Source: Paragorgia papillata (Eukaryota > Cnidaria > Anthozoa > Scleralcyonacea > Coralliidae). From it: 64,000 nt of DNA. The notes beneath the pieces were generated by a model, which was not told the DNA's origin, searched no databases, and saw nothing but the letters and a program-made list of their open reading frames with translations. This document shows positions 49,202 through 60,982 of the stretch, piece by piece. The stretch is taken from the NCBI GenBank assembly GCA_035771165.1, contig JAWNZC010000237.1, positions 1,537,001 through 1,601,000 on the forward strand. The letters run 5' to 3'. A program made the position numbers and the translations under genes. How positions within the stretch are numbered: position 1 is the stretch's first letter; every line of letters starts with the position of its first letter.

Positions 49202-51554
49202 TTAAATTGTCATGTAGTTATTTTGCTGTTCACTTCCACTGTCCATCAATGGCGTATTCTGAGAGATCTCATTGGGAGACTGGGTAAGATTTTGGACACT
49301 CGACGCAGGATATTGAGTAGCCTGGGAACTAGTGTTTCCTACGTCATCTTTCTCGTCTCCAGTCTGCGTCGTCCCACGGTCATCATCGAACACCTCTTTT
49401 CGCACCGTATACTCGGAGAACTTTGTCTTCATGTTAAAAAACAATCTGTAGATCCAAGAAAGTTGAATAAACGTAGCGTACCAAAGGAATTCTTCTTTCA
49501 TCCAAAACGGTACAGCCCGATGGTCGGAACACAAAATGACGTAATCCTGACGGCCTGGCGTTTGGTCTTTGCGTGAAAATGTATAGCAAGGGTTTAAATG
49601 TTCGGTTTTTCGAATCAACGCTTCCTTCTGCTCTTCAAACGACCTCTTGGTCGTCTCGCCTTCTAACGTGATATCCGCGTGTAGACACAGCATTGTCAAC
49701 TCCTTTCCGAACGTGTTCTCGCGTGTCGAGGAGTCACTCCACGAACGAAACACGAACTGCTCGCGCACGAACTTTTGCCCGACTTTTCGACGAATTTCGC
49801 GTTGATACTCCAGTGATCCTGTGCTAGGGTTTGTCCGATATCCTGATTTCTGAATATATTTCCAGTGGTATCTCTCTACCTCCATCTCGATGACAGGACG
49901 GACTGTTTGCAGAGACGTAATGTACTCCCACGTGACAACATGCTGCAACGCCACGCGTTCACGGCACGAGAACCCCTCGATGGCCACGAAAATCGCACAG
50001 AAAAAGCACATTCCAATTGCGCAGTAGAACAAGTATTCGTGCGTCTCCTGTAAATCAGTCGACGCGCACGCGCAGACAAAACAAAGCCAAGCCCAAAAAG
50101 CAAAATTCAGGAACGCGGAGTAAATCCTGAAAAGGGTCTTGTACTTTTTTGCCTGAATTTTCCCAACCGCCTCAATCCGTTCGGCCGATCGGGCCTGAGT
50201 TCTTCTGCAAGCACAAATTATGGCAGAGATCATTAGGCCAAGCCAAATGAAAGAAGGGACGATTAACTGGAAAGCGAGACAAGGACCAAAAAATATTAAA
50301 AAGTCGAGTGACTTGTCCCAGGGTTTTTTGGTGGTCTGCGCTTCGGTAGGAATGGGATATACCCGTGGGGTAGTAGTTCTGGGGGTAGATGTCGGTTGTT
50401 GAGCTTGACAACTTGCTTGGGACTCCAGATACCACTTTTCAGCACCATGAGCTCGCTCACAGATGTAAAACTCTATAGGGAGGGATTTATAGCCGGCCGT
50501 ACAAAACAGTGTAGCAACATCCCCGGGGCGTGTTCCCGCCAAAACAACGTCCACGGCCGAGCTCGGGATCCCTGGGAACGAACATCTCTCTGTTTCTTCA
50601 CAATACTGTCCATAAGCTTTATTCGTACAAACACACACTGTCTCGTTGCCCCTTGTGTAAACACAGATGCCCCCGTTCTTACAAGTAGAGGATCCTTGAC
50701 ATTTGTTCTCGTCGTTCGCTATCCCCCGACACAGAACTCTAAGATTACTGCTGATATCAGCCCATTTGGTCCCAGTCCATTTCTGCCAGCGCTGCGTAAT
50801 GAGTTCCGGTCTCAAGGCCAAGTCTTGCACATGGAAAATATCGTTGGGTGTGCCCGCGTAATTCGTTCCAACTCGCCAGTAGTCGTTACGATAATACAGA
50901 AACCATCTTTGTTTGTTGTGCTTAGAAACAGGTCGAATTTCCGAGTAGACGCTTTGTAGTTCGCCGAAGAAGTCGGTCCTCGGATCATTTAGAACACTTG
51001 AACCGGAACCTGTTATGACGTCATTGAGATAAACCTTTCCGGAGCTACATCGGAAGACGTCGTCGTCGACGCAAAGCAGCTTTGAGTTTGCGAGAGGCAT
51101 CTCTGAACGTTTTCTCAAGCGGTGAATAATATTTCCAAGTTGTAACTACATCACCAAATACATCATTCTTGTTGACATCCCCCGTAGCTAACCAAACTGT
51201 GGGGTCAAAGTCTTGTCGAAGCATCCCGAAAAGGCCAAAGATTTGCCCGATTTTTTCTCCAAATTTCAGAATCTTTATCCCTCGCGTTGCCTCGTGATCG
51301 TAATAAAACAACAGGCCTGTGATAGTGTGCTTATAAACAGGGAATCCATCGTTAGTTGAGGAGAGTTCATAAACGCCTTCTACTTGTATCCATGGCATAT
51401 CGTATTCATTAATATTCTTGAATAATATTTTCGAACACATTTGCTTTTGGGCTACGGTTACCGTTGACCACAAACAGTGTAGGGCAAAAACAAGTGCTAG
51501 AACAAGGTGGTTTTTCATTATTTCGTCGAGCTTTGTGGAGTTTATATTGTTCAA
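49202..51554 (-). CDS. TMEM151-like membrane protein with EGF/sushi ectodomain, frameshifted
   Basis: Intronless; about 770-780 residues if a 1-nt frameshift near 51080 is bridged. The order starts with an N-terminal signal peptide (MKNHLVLALVFALHCLW from the ATG at 51518; an ATG 36 nt upstream is in frame). Two related ~100-residue Trp/Tyr-rich domains follow (VYELSST...LFYYDHE...TTWKYY and VYSEIRP...WFLYYRN...KWADI). Then come EGF (CQGSSTCKNGGICVYT...CVC), a sushi-like module (CSFPGIP...FCTAGY...C), a Thr/Pro stalk, three or four hydrophobic segments and a cytoplasmic tail. The C-terminal part (YHWKYIQKSGY, QFVFRSWSD, PFWMKEEFLWYATFIQLSW) resembles TMEM151. The frames overlap at 51045-51118; the second restarts at RKLK/LLCVDDDVFRC. 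The Cys-rich ectodomain and TMEM151-like end are read from motifs; the function is unknown. Confidence 0.72.
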
Positions 51555-51729
51555 ATACAGTTTATACAGCAGAGCTTGGTGACAGTTCAGGAACTAAACG
51601 GATGACCTATTTCGCAACAATATATTATTATACACTGGAAATTAGTTGATGACGTAAAAATACGCCCTCGTTTCCCTATAGAACGTACCCACTGTTTTGA
51701 ACTCTCAAGGTAGAACAGATAAAGCTAGA

Positions 51730-51925
51730 ATAGTTCGAGGTTAAATTCAATTCTACTGTAAAACATGCACTATATGTATATACGAACAACTTATCATATC
51801 ACTTTAACTAAATCTCATATGCAAACGCTAGCACTTAGCTCTCCAACCGGTCATTAGAAGGTTACAAGTAATTCGAACTCTGCCTGGGGCTCAGAAATCA
51901 TTTCTGAGTAATTGAGCTACATACA
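51730..51925 (+). repeat. SINE copy with internal deletion
   Basis: ATATGCAAACGCTAGCACTT, TCATTAGAAGGTTACAAG and CTGGGGCTCAGAAATC follow the order of 23885-24035, but the A-box region between CTCTCCA and CCGGTCATTAG is deleted. It lies in the upstream region of the TMEM151-like gene. Confidence 0.7.
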
Positions 51926-52091
51926 ATACAGAGCATATCGACAGCACAATAAAATTAAACACAATCTAGAGTGTAAAATAACTGGACAAAAATAGACGGC
52001 ACCGAAAAAGATCAAATAACAACTAAACATTGTTTATCGTGCGCTAAAATGGATTAAGTTGGGATTAAGTAAGCAACGTCATTCCTCAGCT

Positions 52092-52213
52092 TCGTACCCA
52101 GGCGTCTTTGGGGAAGTTGCGCTGAGCGCCTGGGGGCTTTTGGGGAGCACGCGACGTCCCCAAAAGCCCCCGCGCGCTCAGCGCAACTTCCCCAAAGACG
52201 CCTGGGTATACGA
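52092..52213. mobile_element. 122-bp GC-rich hairpin
   Basis: TACCCAGGCGTCTTTGGGGA then AGTTGCGCTGAGCGC pairs with GCGCTCAGCGCAACTTCCCC and AAAGACGCCTGGGTA; the arms are about 55 bp with a loop of roughly ten bases. The GC content is far above the surroundings. A related single arm is at 45460-45485. Confidence 0.88.
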
Positions 52214-52827
52214 GGCTGGTCATTCCTACCGAAGTTGATCGTTTGAAAACCATATCTTCCAATAATTCTGCAAGAAACAATATTTACTGCATGGCAAGCA
52301 AAGGATTGTGGTTAAATTATTTAAAGCCATAATTGGTAAGTTGATTCTAAATTGCAATCATATTCTAGCCTTGCCAAAGCTCTTTAACCAATCACGTTAA
52401 ACCGGGGAACGCCAGTCTGAAAACACTCGTGAAATTAAATCTTAATTTTCCTCGGCCCCATGCGATTACCTATACAAATATTTTGGAAGTTTACCACATC
52501 ATAGCCTGCCTGCCTAACTGTGTAAAATTTGAAAAACAGTCTTTTCATAGTCGTGCATTTCGGGTCTATACCTATACCCGGGGTAAAAGCGGCTTTCCTA
52601 TTGGTTCCGATCATGGTTCCGATCAAAGAGGCGCGCTTTTTCCGAGCTCATCAGCCTGATTCGGTCCACCACCTCTGAATTATTTTCCTATTTATCGATT
52701 TATCGAAGTAACATTTGTTGTGATTGTTATTGATGTGATCTTTATTATAAGATTTAATAAATTTTGCCAATTACTTAATTAATTAATTTAACATTGTTTA
52801 ATACCAAAAAGCATTTTTTTCAGTGCT
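52214..52827. other. unannotated intergenic stretch
   Basis: No gene or repeat was recognised. Confidence 0.5.
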
Positions 52828-53226
52828 TACTACGGTTCCGGTTTGAGCTTGGACACACGTAATTTGACGACATACGTTTCACGCGGGAAACTAACATGTT
52901 GCTAAGCGGAAACTGTAACGTTACTAAGGCCAAACGGTATTGTTTCAATTTGAAACGAGCGCCAAATTTTCAAAGCAAATGTGGGTATGTTTATAACTCA
53001 TCCTTATACACAATTAAATCTTCGTCAAGTGAAACTAAGAACTCCACAGTGCTTTTCCGATCGGCCATTACGCTGACAAACCCCACAACGCGATGTTTGC
53101 GCGAAGAAACAATGCCGTTTGGCCTTAGTAACTTCGCAGTTTCCGCTTAGCAACGCATGTTAGTTTCCCGCGTGAAACGTGTGTCGTCAAATTACGCGTG
53201 TCCAAGCTCAAACCGCAACCGTAGTA
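52828..53226. mobile_element. 399-bp inverted-repeat MITE, TA-flanked
   Basis: CTACGGTTCCGGTTTGAGCT then TGGACACACGTAATTTGACG on the left, and on the other strand CTACGGTTGCGGTTTGAGCT and TGGACACGCGTAATTTGACG. The arms of ~115 bp extend through CGCGGGAAACTAACATG and TTACTAAGGCCAAACGG. TA is present at each edge, as for Tc1/mariner-type targets. Confidence 0.85.
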
Positions 53227-54335
53227 TGTGTATTCATCGAGTTGTGAAACTAATATCAAAGAACAAAGAAGCATTATTTTCATCAAAATAAGGCTTGTAG
53301 GTTAACTTTTAGATGGTATGGGATAAAAACCTAACCCACTTGCATGTTCGGACCGAGAGGAGCTAGTAGCACCCCGAACCACCGAGCGCACCGGACGCAC
53401 TTCTTTGCAAGTGTAAGTTTTTTATGTTTTGTTTTTGATAAAAATAGTTAGTCCTATCTGCTATATAAACATGTGCATAATGCAAAATATCCACTGTCAA
53501 CAATCATCATATTTGCTTGATTTGCCTGTAATTATTAATGTGCTTGATTATTGATTACCGGTGATCTGGCAGATAATTATATAAAATTACGTAAGAATAT
53601 TTAATTTGGCAGCGTCCATATTACAATGCGCGCGTCTAGGCCTGAACCTGGCCTAGGCCATATATGGGCAACACGTCTGTTTAGTCACATGACCATTGTT
53701 GTTTTTTAAACGACGAACGAAGCCAAGTGAGAGAAGAGAGAAGTCAGTGTGGTCGCTCTATTCCTGGTTTATTTTAGGTATTTTATTAAATATACTTGAC
53801 TTTCTTCTACTAAGACGACACCTTTATGTACTCAGCTACTATCTTAACTTGGTCTTGCGGTCTGGGTTGTCGTATTTTCTTTTTATTTTCTGTGTTGTTT
53901 TTGAGAGTTATCGAGGACGATAAACGACGTCTTGTTACTAAATGTGGGCTGTTGCTTCGGGGAAACTTTTTGCTACAACCAATGTCCGGTTAGAAACTAA
54001 ACCGAGACAGGGTTTTATGTGAACGAATCCTTAAACGAAAGATTGATGTTTTAAGTTCGCCGTTCTAAACAGGTTTATATTTTTTGTCCGCAATGTTCAA
54101 AACTAAAATCCCTATACAAAAGGCTGCTGTTGGGGTGCTCAAGGCTTTCTTTAAACGATATTCTGCTTCATTTTCTAGGATTGAAACCTTTCAAGGTACG
54201 CTTTTTCGTGTGAACAAACCCGTTTTGAGCTGTGAGACGAGTGGAAGGGACAAGGAGTGAAGCGTCTGTGGAGACACGGGGCCCACTTAATAATCAAAAT
54301 ATTGTGCTTGATAGTGATATACCCGAAGTGGAGAA
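53227..54335 (+). promoter_or_regulatory. presumed promoter and 5' leader of the RNF19-like gene
   Basis: No element or tandem repeat was found in this 1.1 kb. A possible splice acceptor, CTTCATTTTCTAG, ends at 54179, so a non-coding first exon is possible. The short open frame 53696-53923 is not credible. Confidence 0.35.
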
Positions 54336-55156
54336 ATGAGCGAACTCCAAACAGACCCCGACGGCGAGTCGACCAAAAGTATGGAAACAACGACGAAAAA
54401 AACCGGTCGCTTTCGCTCGTCGATGAGAAGCGTTTTCGGACGTAGCGCGAAAAATCGAAATAGCGATGAAACGAAGCAAAGCAAGGAAGTTGGTACTTCG
54501 CATAATTCTCGAAAAAACAGCGCCGAAGCTGTTGCCGTGTGTCCTGTATGCTATGTGGTCAAACCACAATCGCTCTTTCCCGATATCTCGACTTGTGAAC
54601 ACAGAACTTGCGGCGATTGTTTACGCCAGTATATGAGCATCGAAATCAATGAATCGCGTATTAACTTGACTTGTCCCGAATGCTCAGAGCGATTTCACCC
54701 GAGTGATATCAGATTTGTGCTAAATGATGAGACTTTGATGAACAAGTACAACGAATTCACGCTAAGACGGACGTTGGTGTCAGATCCTGATTGTCGTTGG
54801 TGTCCTGCTCCTGATTGCGGCTACGCCGTGATAGCAGCCGGGTGTGCCAGTTGCCCGAAGCTTACATGCGAACGCGATAAGTGTAAAACTGAGTTCTGCT
54901 ACCATTGTAAGCAAATCTGGCACCCCAATTTGACATGCGACATGGCAAGGCAAAGGAGGGCCTCGAATATTCGTTCACTACCCATGACTGATGGAAAAGG
55001 CTTGATGAATGGTGAAGACATGAAGCCTTGCCCAAGGTGTGGTGCTTTCATTATTAAACTGGATGATGGTACATGTAATCACATGACCTGTGCTGTGTGT
55101 GGTGCCGAGTTCTGTTGGTTGTGTATGAAAGAAATTTCTGATTTACATTATTTGAG
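54336..55156 (+). CDS. RNF19-like: RNF19-like RBR E3 ubiquitin ligase, first coding exon (partial)
   Basis: It encodes 273 residues plus two bases (AG) before the donor GTGAGT, phase 2. After a basic/Ser-rich N-terminus of about 66 residues comes a complete RING1-IBR-RING2 module. RING1 has Cys69, 72, 87, His89, Cys92, 95, 113 and 116; the IBR spans about Cys153-Cys201; RING2 is CPRCGAF...[10 protein letters not shown] with Cys247 in the position of the catalytic cysteine. In RBR ligases ubiquitin passes through that Cys from the E2. RING2 and the HYL end match the dorfin/RNF19 family closely. The family's two C-terminal membrane segments are not in the window. Confidence 0.88.
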
Positions 55157-55854
55157 GTGAGTTGTGTTTTTTTTTTATATTTAATATTTCACTAGTTAGT
55201 TACCACTAATTTACATTTTATTGCTACATTTGTGCCCACACAATTATGGTGCAATACAATACAGTACAGTATTTCTTTCTGTGTATATGTGGTGTTAAAA
55301 ATTAAAATGGTTTAGTGAGTGTTGACTCATTGCTGTCTGAGTGGTCTCCCTTTTTCACTCCCAAATACGGAATTTTCTGTACTTTACTATTTTACTCTGT
55401 CTAATGCCAGATGCTTTTACTCATCAACGGGAGAGCTTGTGGACAGTTGGGAGTGAAAGGGTTAACCTGTTTCTTTAAACAGAGTAAAAATTAAATAAAA
55501 GGGCTGCTTTTGGCTTGATTCAGCTGCAATGAGTTAAACACTATTTCTCAAGAAAGATTTCAGGGAGTGAAATTATGGTAACTCCCCTTAGCTGCAGGTC
55601 ATTTGACTATTTTTTTCACATTTCTACTGGCATTTCTTTTTTCTGGGATATTTTGTTTTGGAATTTAGATAAATATGTATAACTGCAGGGCTCGAAATAA
55701 CAATCAGACTTGAGTCAATGACCCATGAAACATATTCGATGACTAGCCAAAGCTTGGTAGCAAAAATTGTGATGCTCAATTACATTATAACCTATTCCTT
55801 GGTGCGTGAGCAGGCAAAAGACACCCAACCTCTTTCTTATTTTACTCTGTCTAA
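55157..55854. other. start of RNF19-like intron 1; one family C copy
   Basis: A family C copy lies at 55340-55465 (TTTACTCTGTCTAATGCCAG, TTTTACTCATCAACGGG, GAGTGAAAGGGTTAA). The rest shows nothing. Confidence 0.5.
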
Positions 55855-56078
55855 AGCCCTAATAAAATGAGAACGCAAGTCATCGCAAGTTGGCAGTCAG
55901 AATTTCTGTGGCGGTCATTAGAACACCCAAATTAATAAAATAAAGGTTTCATGAGTGTTTTAAACAAGTTTTAACTTTGTTACGGTACATGATATTTTTG
56001 GGAAACTATTCAGAGCGGCTGGCTGAGATAGCATGACTGCCAACTTGTGATGACTTGCATTCTCGTTTGATTAGGGCT
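55855..56078. mobile_element. AAGCCCTAATCAAACGAGAA MITE, copy 3, TAA duplication
   Basis: 224 bp with ends AGCCCTAATAAAATGAGAAC and, reverse-complemented, AGCCCTAATCAAACGAGAAT, then GCAAGTCATC. TAA is at 55852-55854 and 56079-56081. It is inserted in a family C copy; the nearby uninterrupted copy at 55390 reads ACTCTGTCTAATGCCAG, which shows the empty site. Confidence 0.85.
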
Positions 56079-56400
56079 TAACACCAAGTGATTTTACTCA
56101 TCAAAGAGAGAAACCCTTAGCCAATCTATGTAGCAATGGGCTAACAAGTGATTAACCCATTCCTTCCTGAACCTGCCAAAAATGGCCTCTCTGTTTAGCC
56201 TGTCTAACTGGTCAGATGGTTTTCTTCATCAAAGGGAGAATCCTCAGACATCCTAAGCAGCAATGGGTTAACAACCCTTTAACCTGTTCATGCCTGACCC
56301 AGCCAAAAACAGCCTTCTTATTATTTTGTCTGATGATTTTACTCATCAATGGGTCTCACACAGCTGGGCAGCAATTGATTGCTGTAGTTTTGAAATAAGT
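56079..56400. repeat. family C repeats in series
   Basis: Three diverged units with TTTTACTCATCAA / TTTTCTTCATCAA, AATGGGTTAAC and TTAACCCATTCCTTCCTGAA-type words. Confidence 0.55.
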
Positions 56401-57472
56401 GAAATTATACTTTCAGTCTTGTGCTGCTTGTGTGAAATGTGTAGAACAAACACGAAAGGTTAGCTGTCTGCTATTATATCTTCAGAACAAAAACTATATA
56501 TATTATTTGGTAAACACACACAAAGCTGTCACATATATAATTATAATACGCTGTCAAGTTTGACGTCATTCAAAACATGAAAGAACTTGCGCAGGAGATC
56601 AACTGAAGTGAGAGACTTCACTATGCTACTCTTATTTTGAATATTGTTCCAGTTTTTTTAGTATGGTATTGTTTTGAGTGTTTTGGTACAAAGTAAGGGA
56701 ATATGACATTGTTAAAGGTTATATCAGGCCTGCAAATAATTTTTTGATATAGAAGGACAAATATCAGGCCAGGCCAGAAAGTGGTCGGACATGTAGAAAT
56801 TCTGGCTGGACAGACTAAGGTTTTCCCTACTTTTTATAAATGCATCTGTTTATCATGATGGGATGCATGAGGAATCAGAATAGATTTTTTATCTCGAAAG
56901 TTAACAGTAAACTAGTACTACGTAATGCATGATCCATTTTAAAAACTATCTATAACATAGTACAGGAATAAGGATTGATACAAAAATGATACAAAAATCT
57001 CTTCTCATTGTTGATCAGCTGAAACAGACACTGACACTGATGTTTACAATTACAACATAAAATGCATGGTATATATTAATATAGCCAGTATATCAAAACT
57101 CTTTCTGAGAATTTGTTTACTTATTTGTTGATCTTCGTAGGAGAAAACTACACCATACACTGATCAAGCTATTGAGTCTCTATAACTTCAGGGAAATATG
57201 CTAGACTATAGGGGCCTAATTTTGGGCCAAATTGAAAACCACCATGAAAAATGTTTCCTTAATTCCTTTCTGTATACTTTTACTAACGTATTATTATTAT
57301 TTAATTGGTATTAAATGGACAAAACATCTTAAAGACTGACTATTAACTATGTAAGTTTGAATTGACCGGTCATAATGACCGGCCATAATGAGGTTTGGGC
57401 AGACAATAACGTACAATCATGCCGGACAATGTCCGATGACCGGCTGTTATTCGCAGCCCTGTTATATAATGA
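56401..57472. other. unannotated intron sequence
   Basis: No exon or clear element. GACCGGTCATAATGACCGGC at 57364 is a short palindrome whose GACCGGTCA word recurs at 60313 and 60950. Confidence 0.45.
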
Positions 57473-57846
57473 TTATTGTTGGTTTCAGCTCACTTTTCAA
57501 CGTGTGGTTTGGAGATATGTTGCAAAGTTTCAAATTCCATTTCTAAATTCAGAAGTTGATTTAATACGAAGTTCGATTCAAAGTTCACCTTCACGGAAAA
57601 CCGTTGGTTGACCAGACTTTCATTTGATAAGATTTCTTTCAGAAAATATGAACATTGTTAATCATTCTGCAATTCCAAATTGTCAACTGCGTAGCCAAAG
57701 AATCCGTGCAAAGCTGAACTTCAAATCAAACATTCAAACTTCAAATTGAACCTTGTAATGAACTTCTAAATTTGGAAACGTGATTTGAAACTTGGCAATG
57801 GACTTCCAAACTGGGCATTGAAAAGTGAGCTGAAATCCACAATAAA
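57473..57846. mobile_element. 374-bp inverted-repeat MITE
   Basis: TTTCAGCTCACTTTTCAACG then TTTGGAG and CAAAGTTTCAAAT on the left match TTTCAGCTCACTTTTCAATG, TTTGGAAG and CAAGTTTCAAAT on the other strand at the right, with about 75-80% agreement, so the copy is older. Confidence 0.7.
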
Positions 57847-59410
57847 GAGTTGACATTTTACAGTTGATGAAGAGCCAGTATTGTACCGTATGTGTGCCTT
57901 TGTGGTGGTGATAGGCTGGGGGGATCACACGTTATGGTCAGTAATACATTAATTTAGATTGTGGTTGAGTTAATGTGTACAGTAACATTGTGCAGAAAGA
58001 GATAGAAAAGAGATAGTTTGGAAGCTAGTTTGGATATGCAAGTGTAGGTCACTACTATAAATTATACCAATACATGGAGTATAACCCGCTTCAATTTTAT
58101 TGCAGTCATGTGTGGTCATGCCTTGCCTGGAGTAAAACAGACGTGCTCTATAACTCCACTCCTCTGAGAGTCAAGGCGCTTGTTTTTGTGCACCTACTAA
58201 ATCTGAGCAGGTGTCATATAAATATTGCACTGCTGCATGCTGTTTTATTGCTTCACAGACTAAGTACTTTTATCCTTCATTGTTTATATTTTAATACCTG
58301 CTGTACGTCAACAACGCTTAAAGTGCAAACTCTTTTGTAAGAAATGCCAAATTTGAATACAGTATTTATTAAAGTTTAAATGCACACACACGATCAAAGG
58401 CACACTGTACATATTTTGACGCGTGCTCGATCGAGTGCATCTCCGGGCAAGGCCTGTCTGGTATAAAAATAATATTATAAATGAAAATAACATTTTTACT
58501 TAATAATTCATGGCAATTCAATTAAAAGAAACAATTTGGGAAGTGGAATGCAAATTTACATAACCATTTGGTATATTATTCTCCATTAATTAACAAGGAC
58601 TTTTATCATAGTGAAAGGTTGAAGTGCAGTGTGATATTGGTAGCTATTAGAAACAATAAATTCAACAAATATATTTTCATTATGGATACTGTATTAGATC
58701 TGATTCATGGCAAAATATAATCAACAAAGAGCTAAGTCTATTTTTGGTATGTTTTTAAAAATGGATCTATTTAATTCGGTGCAATATTGCATTTGCGAAC
58801 AAGGAGTTGAAAGTATTTGAGAGAAATTATTGATAGGCTGACATGCTGCAGCTGCTGTCCAGTAATACGTTATAATGGCTGACCTGTAAGCACTTTTTTA
58901 ATAGATAAAAAGATAAGATTATATTTTCTTATAAATCCCCTTGTTTGCTGTGAAGTGTAGTGAAGTTGTGAAATTTGTTCAAAAATTGGCAAGTACACCA
59001 TGTGCAATACACAGGGCCGTCCTCAGAAAATTCTGCAGGGGGGGGGGTGGTACACTCAATTTTGCCAACTGCCTCATAATCGTCACTCGTCAGTACTAGT
59101 ATTCACCGAGACTGACCGCTGGTGGGTGCCAACTGCTGACTGAAATCTCTTGTCTGCCGACTATAGAACAAATAAAGCAATTCTTGGGGGGGGTCACACA
59201 CCCCCAAACCCCCCCTGGCAATACATTGTAAATGTGGTAATAATCTCCTAGGTAACAAGGTCCAGAAAATACACTCTGTAAAGTTCATGTAATTTCTTCT
59301 AGAGGATAAAATCTCAGCTTGCCATAGTTTGTTTTAGTTTGAAGTTCTGCTTTGGGTTTCAAATTCTGCATCATTAATATATTTTTACTCGGGCTACCTG
59401 TGGTAGGCCG
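57847..59410. other. unannotated intron sequence
   Basis: No exon or intact element recognised. Poly-G runs at 59040 and 59188 flank a short inverted segment (about 59015-59220) that may be a decayed element. Confidence 0.45.
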
Positions 59411-59424
59411 AGTCTTGATTTCAG

Positions 59425-59960
59425 CTCGGCTTTTCCTTTTTGGGTGTCACAATTTTGCATTTTTTGCACTTTTTACTTCCACTACTATTCATGTGCGAGT
59501 TGTTAGCCGTGTGATGGAGTGAGTCTGTGAAGCATGTTGTAAGTTCTTCAGTCCTTTTGCTTTTGGAGTTGGACAAAATGTTGAACAACTTTGCCTTTTG
59601 ATCAAGGTGTTCTTCTTGCACATTGTTGGTAGATTTCGAAATAGACCGACTGACTTTGTAGTTTAACAGTGATCAGATGTGGCTGACGAATGTCTTGATC
59701 GTAAATATGTTCACCTCTGTGAAGTATACACCACATTTAGCCTTCGATCTGATCTTCCTTGACCCACTCCCACCTTTGCTAGCGCGGTATAGAGCCTGGG
59801 ATAATCCGTTTCAAATCGTTACGTTATTATGCGGAGGAGAGAGGCCTTTGATTCAGCTTTCGATTCAGCTTTCGATTTTGTGATTGCTGCAATAACAGTA
59901 CAATCCGTATCTTTCACCCCCAAGTACCTCCGCACTTTGCCAAGTGAACTCCTTACCCAG
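59425..59960 (+). repeat. dispersed repeat family B, copy 2
   Basis: It matches 9735-10165 in the same orientation (CTTTTTGGGTGTCAC, GTTAGCCGTGTGATGGAGTG, CCTTTTGATCAAGGTGTTCT, GTAAATATGTTCACCTCTGT). It carries an extra GGATAATCCGTTTCAAATCG block (59798-59820) of the kind found in the hairpin at 30722-31087. Confidence 0.8.
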
Positions 59961-60061
59961 GCGTCTTGTTCTATTTAAAGAAAGATTGTACTAAAGATAT
60001 TAAACCTCTATTAGTCAAAACAGCTCAGAGCTATCTATTGTTTACTGCAGCATAGAATCGT

Positions 60062-60180
60062 TTTGGGTCAACTGACTGCAAAGATATACTAGAACTGCTA
60101 GGAATATTACTGTGGAAAGATATACTAGAACTGCTAGATATACTAGAACTGCTAGGAATATTACTGTGGAAAGTATCTTG
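60062..60180. repeat. short tandem duplication
   Basis: GATATACTAGAACTGCTAGG then AATATTACTGTGGAAA is present twice, with an extra partial GATATACTAGAACTGCTA between. Confidence 0.8.
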
Positions 60181-60418
60181 CTATATATTTACAAATATAG
60201 CATCAAAATTCCAACCTTTATAATTCTTAACCGATTAATGACCAAGACATTTAAAAACGACTTTTTTATTATTATTCTTACCCCAGTCAAAATGACCCGC
60301 GTTATACAAATTTGACCGGTCACATTAAAAATTTGGCCGGTCATTAACCGGCCCTGCTGTTATACTGTACTGTACTCATCAGTTAAAAAAACCCTCTTAG
60401 CCGGCCTAGACAGTGTTT

Positions 60419-60626
60419 AAAAGTAGCGTGCTGCGTAGGCAGTGTAGAAACAACAATCGAAATATAGTAACTTAGGTTAGATATACTGCCGAAACAGAGA
60501 ACGTAGGAATCTAACGTTTCGAGCGAAGGCCCTTCGTCAAAGAGAAGAAGGGCCTTCGATCGAAACGTTAGATTCCTACGTTCTCTGTTTCGGCAGTATA
60601 TCTAACCTAAGTTACTATATTTAGAC
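60419..60626. mobile_element. hairpin MITE with CTCGAAACGTTAG arms, copy 1
   Basis: Arms of ~70 bp at 60460-60622 pair almost perfectly (AAATATAGTAACTTAGGTTA, ACTGCCGAAACAGAGAACGT, ATCTAACGTTTCGAGC) around a short loop. The preceding AAAAGTAGCGTGCTGCGTAG is shared with copy 2 at 61563. Confidence 0.85.
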
Positions 60627-60857
60627 ATGTTTATCCCACTCACATGCCTGAGGGTTCATGCGTCTGGCATTAGACTGTCATATTACTTGCAATTAATTTT
60701 ATTACTTCCATTTGAAGGAACTTAAAATGATTGTTGTTGTGCTGTTGTAGACCCGTTTCGTAATGTCTGATATATATTGAAGTGAACTACGCATGCATTT
60801 CCTTTTTATGACAAACGTTCATATCAGACTAGCTTATATATAGCGTAGAATATACTT

Positions 60858-60945
60858 TACTTGTTTTTTGTTGTGTTGTGTTGTGTTGTTTTTTTTTGTT
60901 TTTTTGGGGGTATTTTTTTTTTTTGGGGGGGGGGGCGTCGTGAAA
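60858..60945 (+). repeat. T/G homopolymer and TTGTG low-complexity tract
   Basis: Runs of T, then TTGTG units, then poly-T/poly-G. No other content. Confidence 0.9.
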
Positions 60946-60982
60946 TTTGACCGGTCAAAAATCACCTTTGACTACCGGAGAG

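Noticed and set aside
51045..51118. Programmed frameshift as the default explanation
   Set aside because: No slippery motif or stimulatory structure is evident; a sequence error or null allele is simpler.
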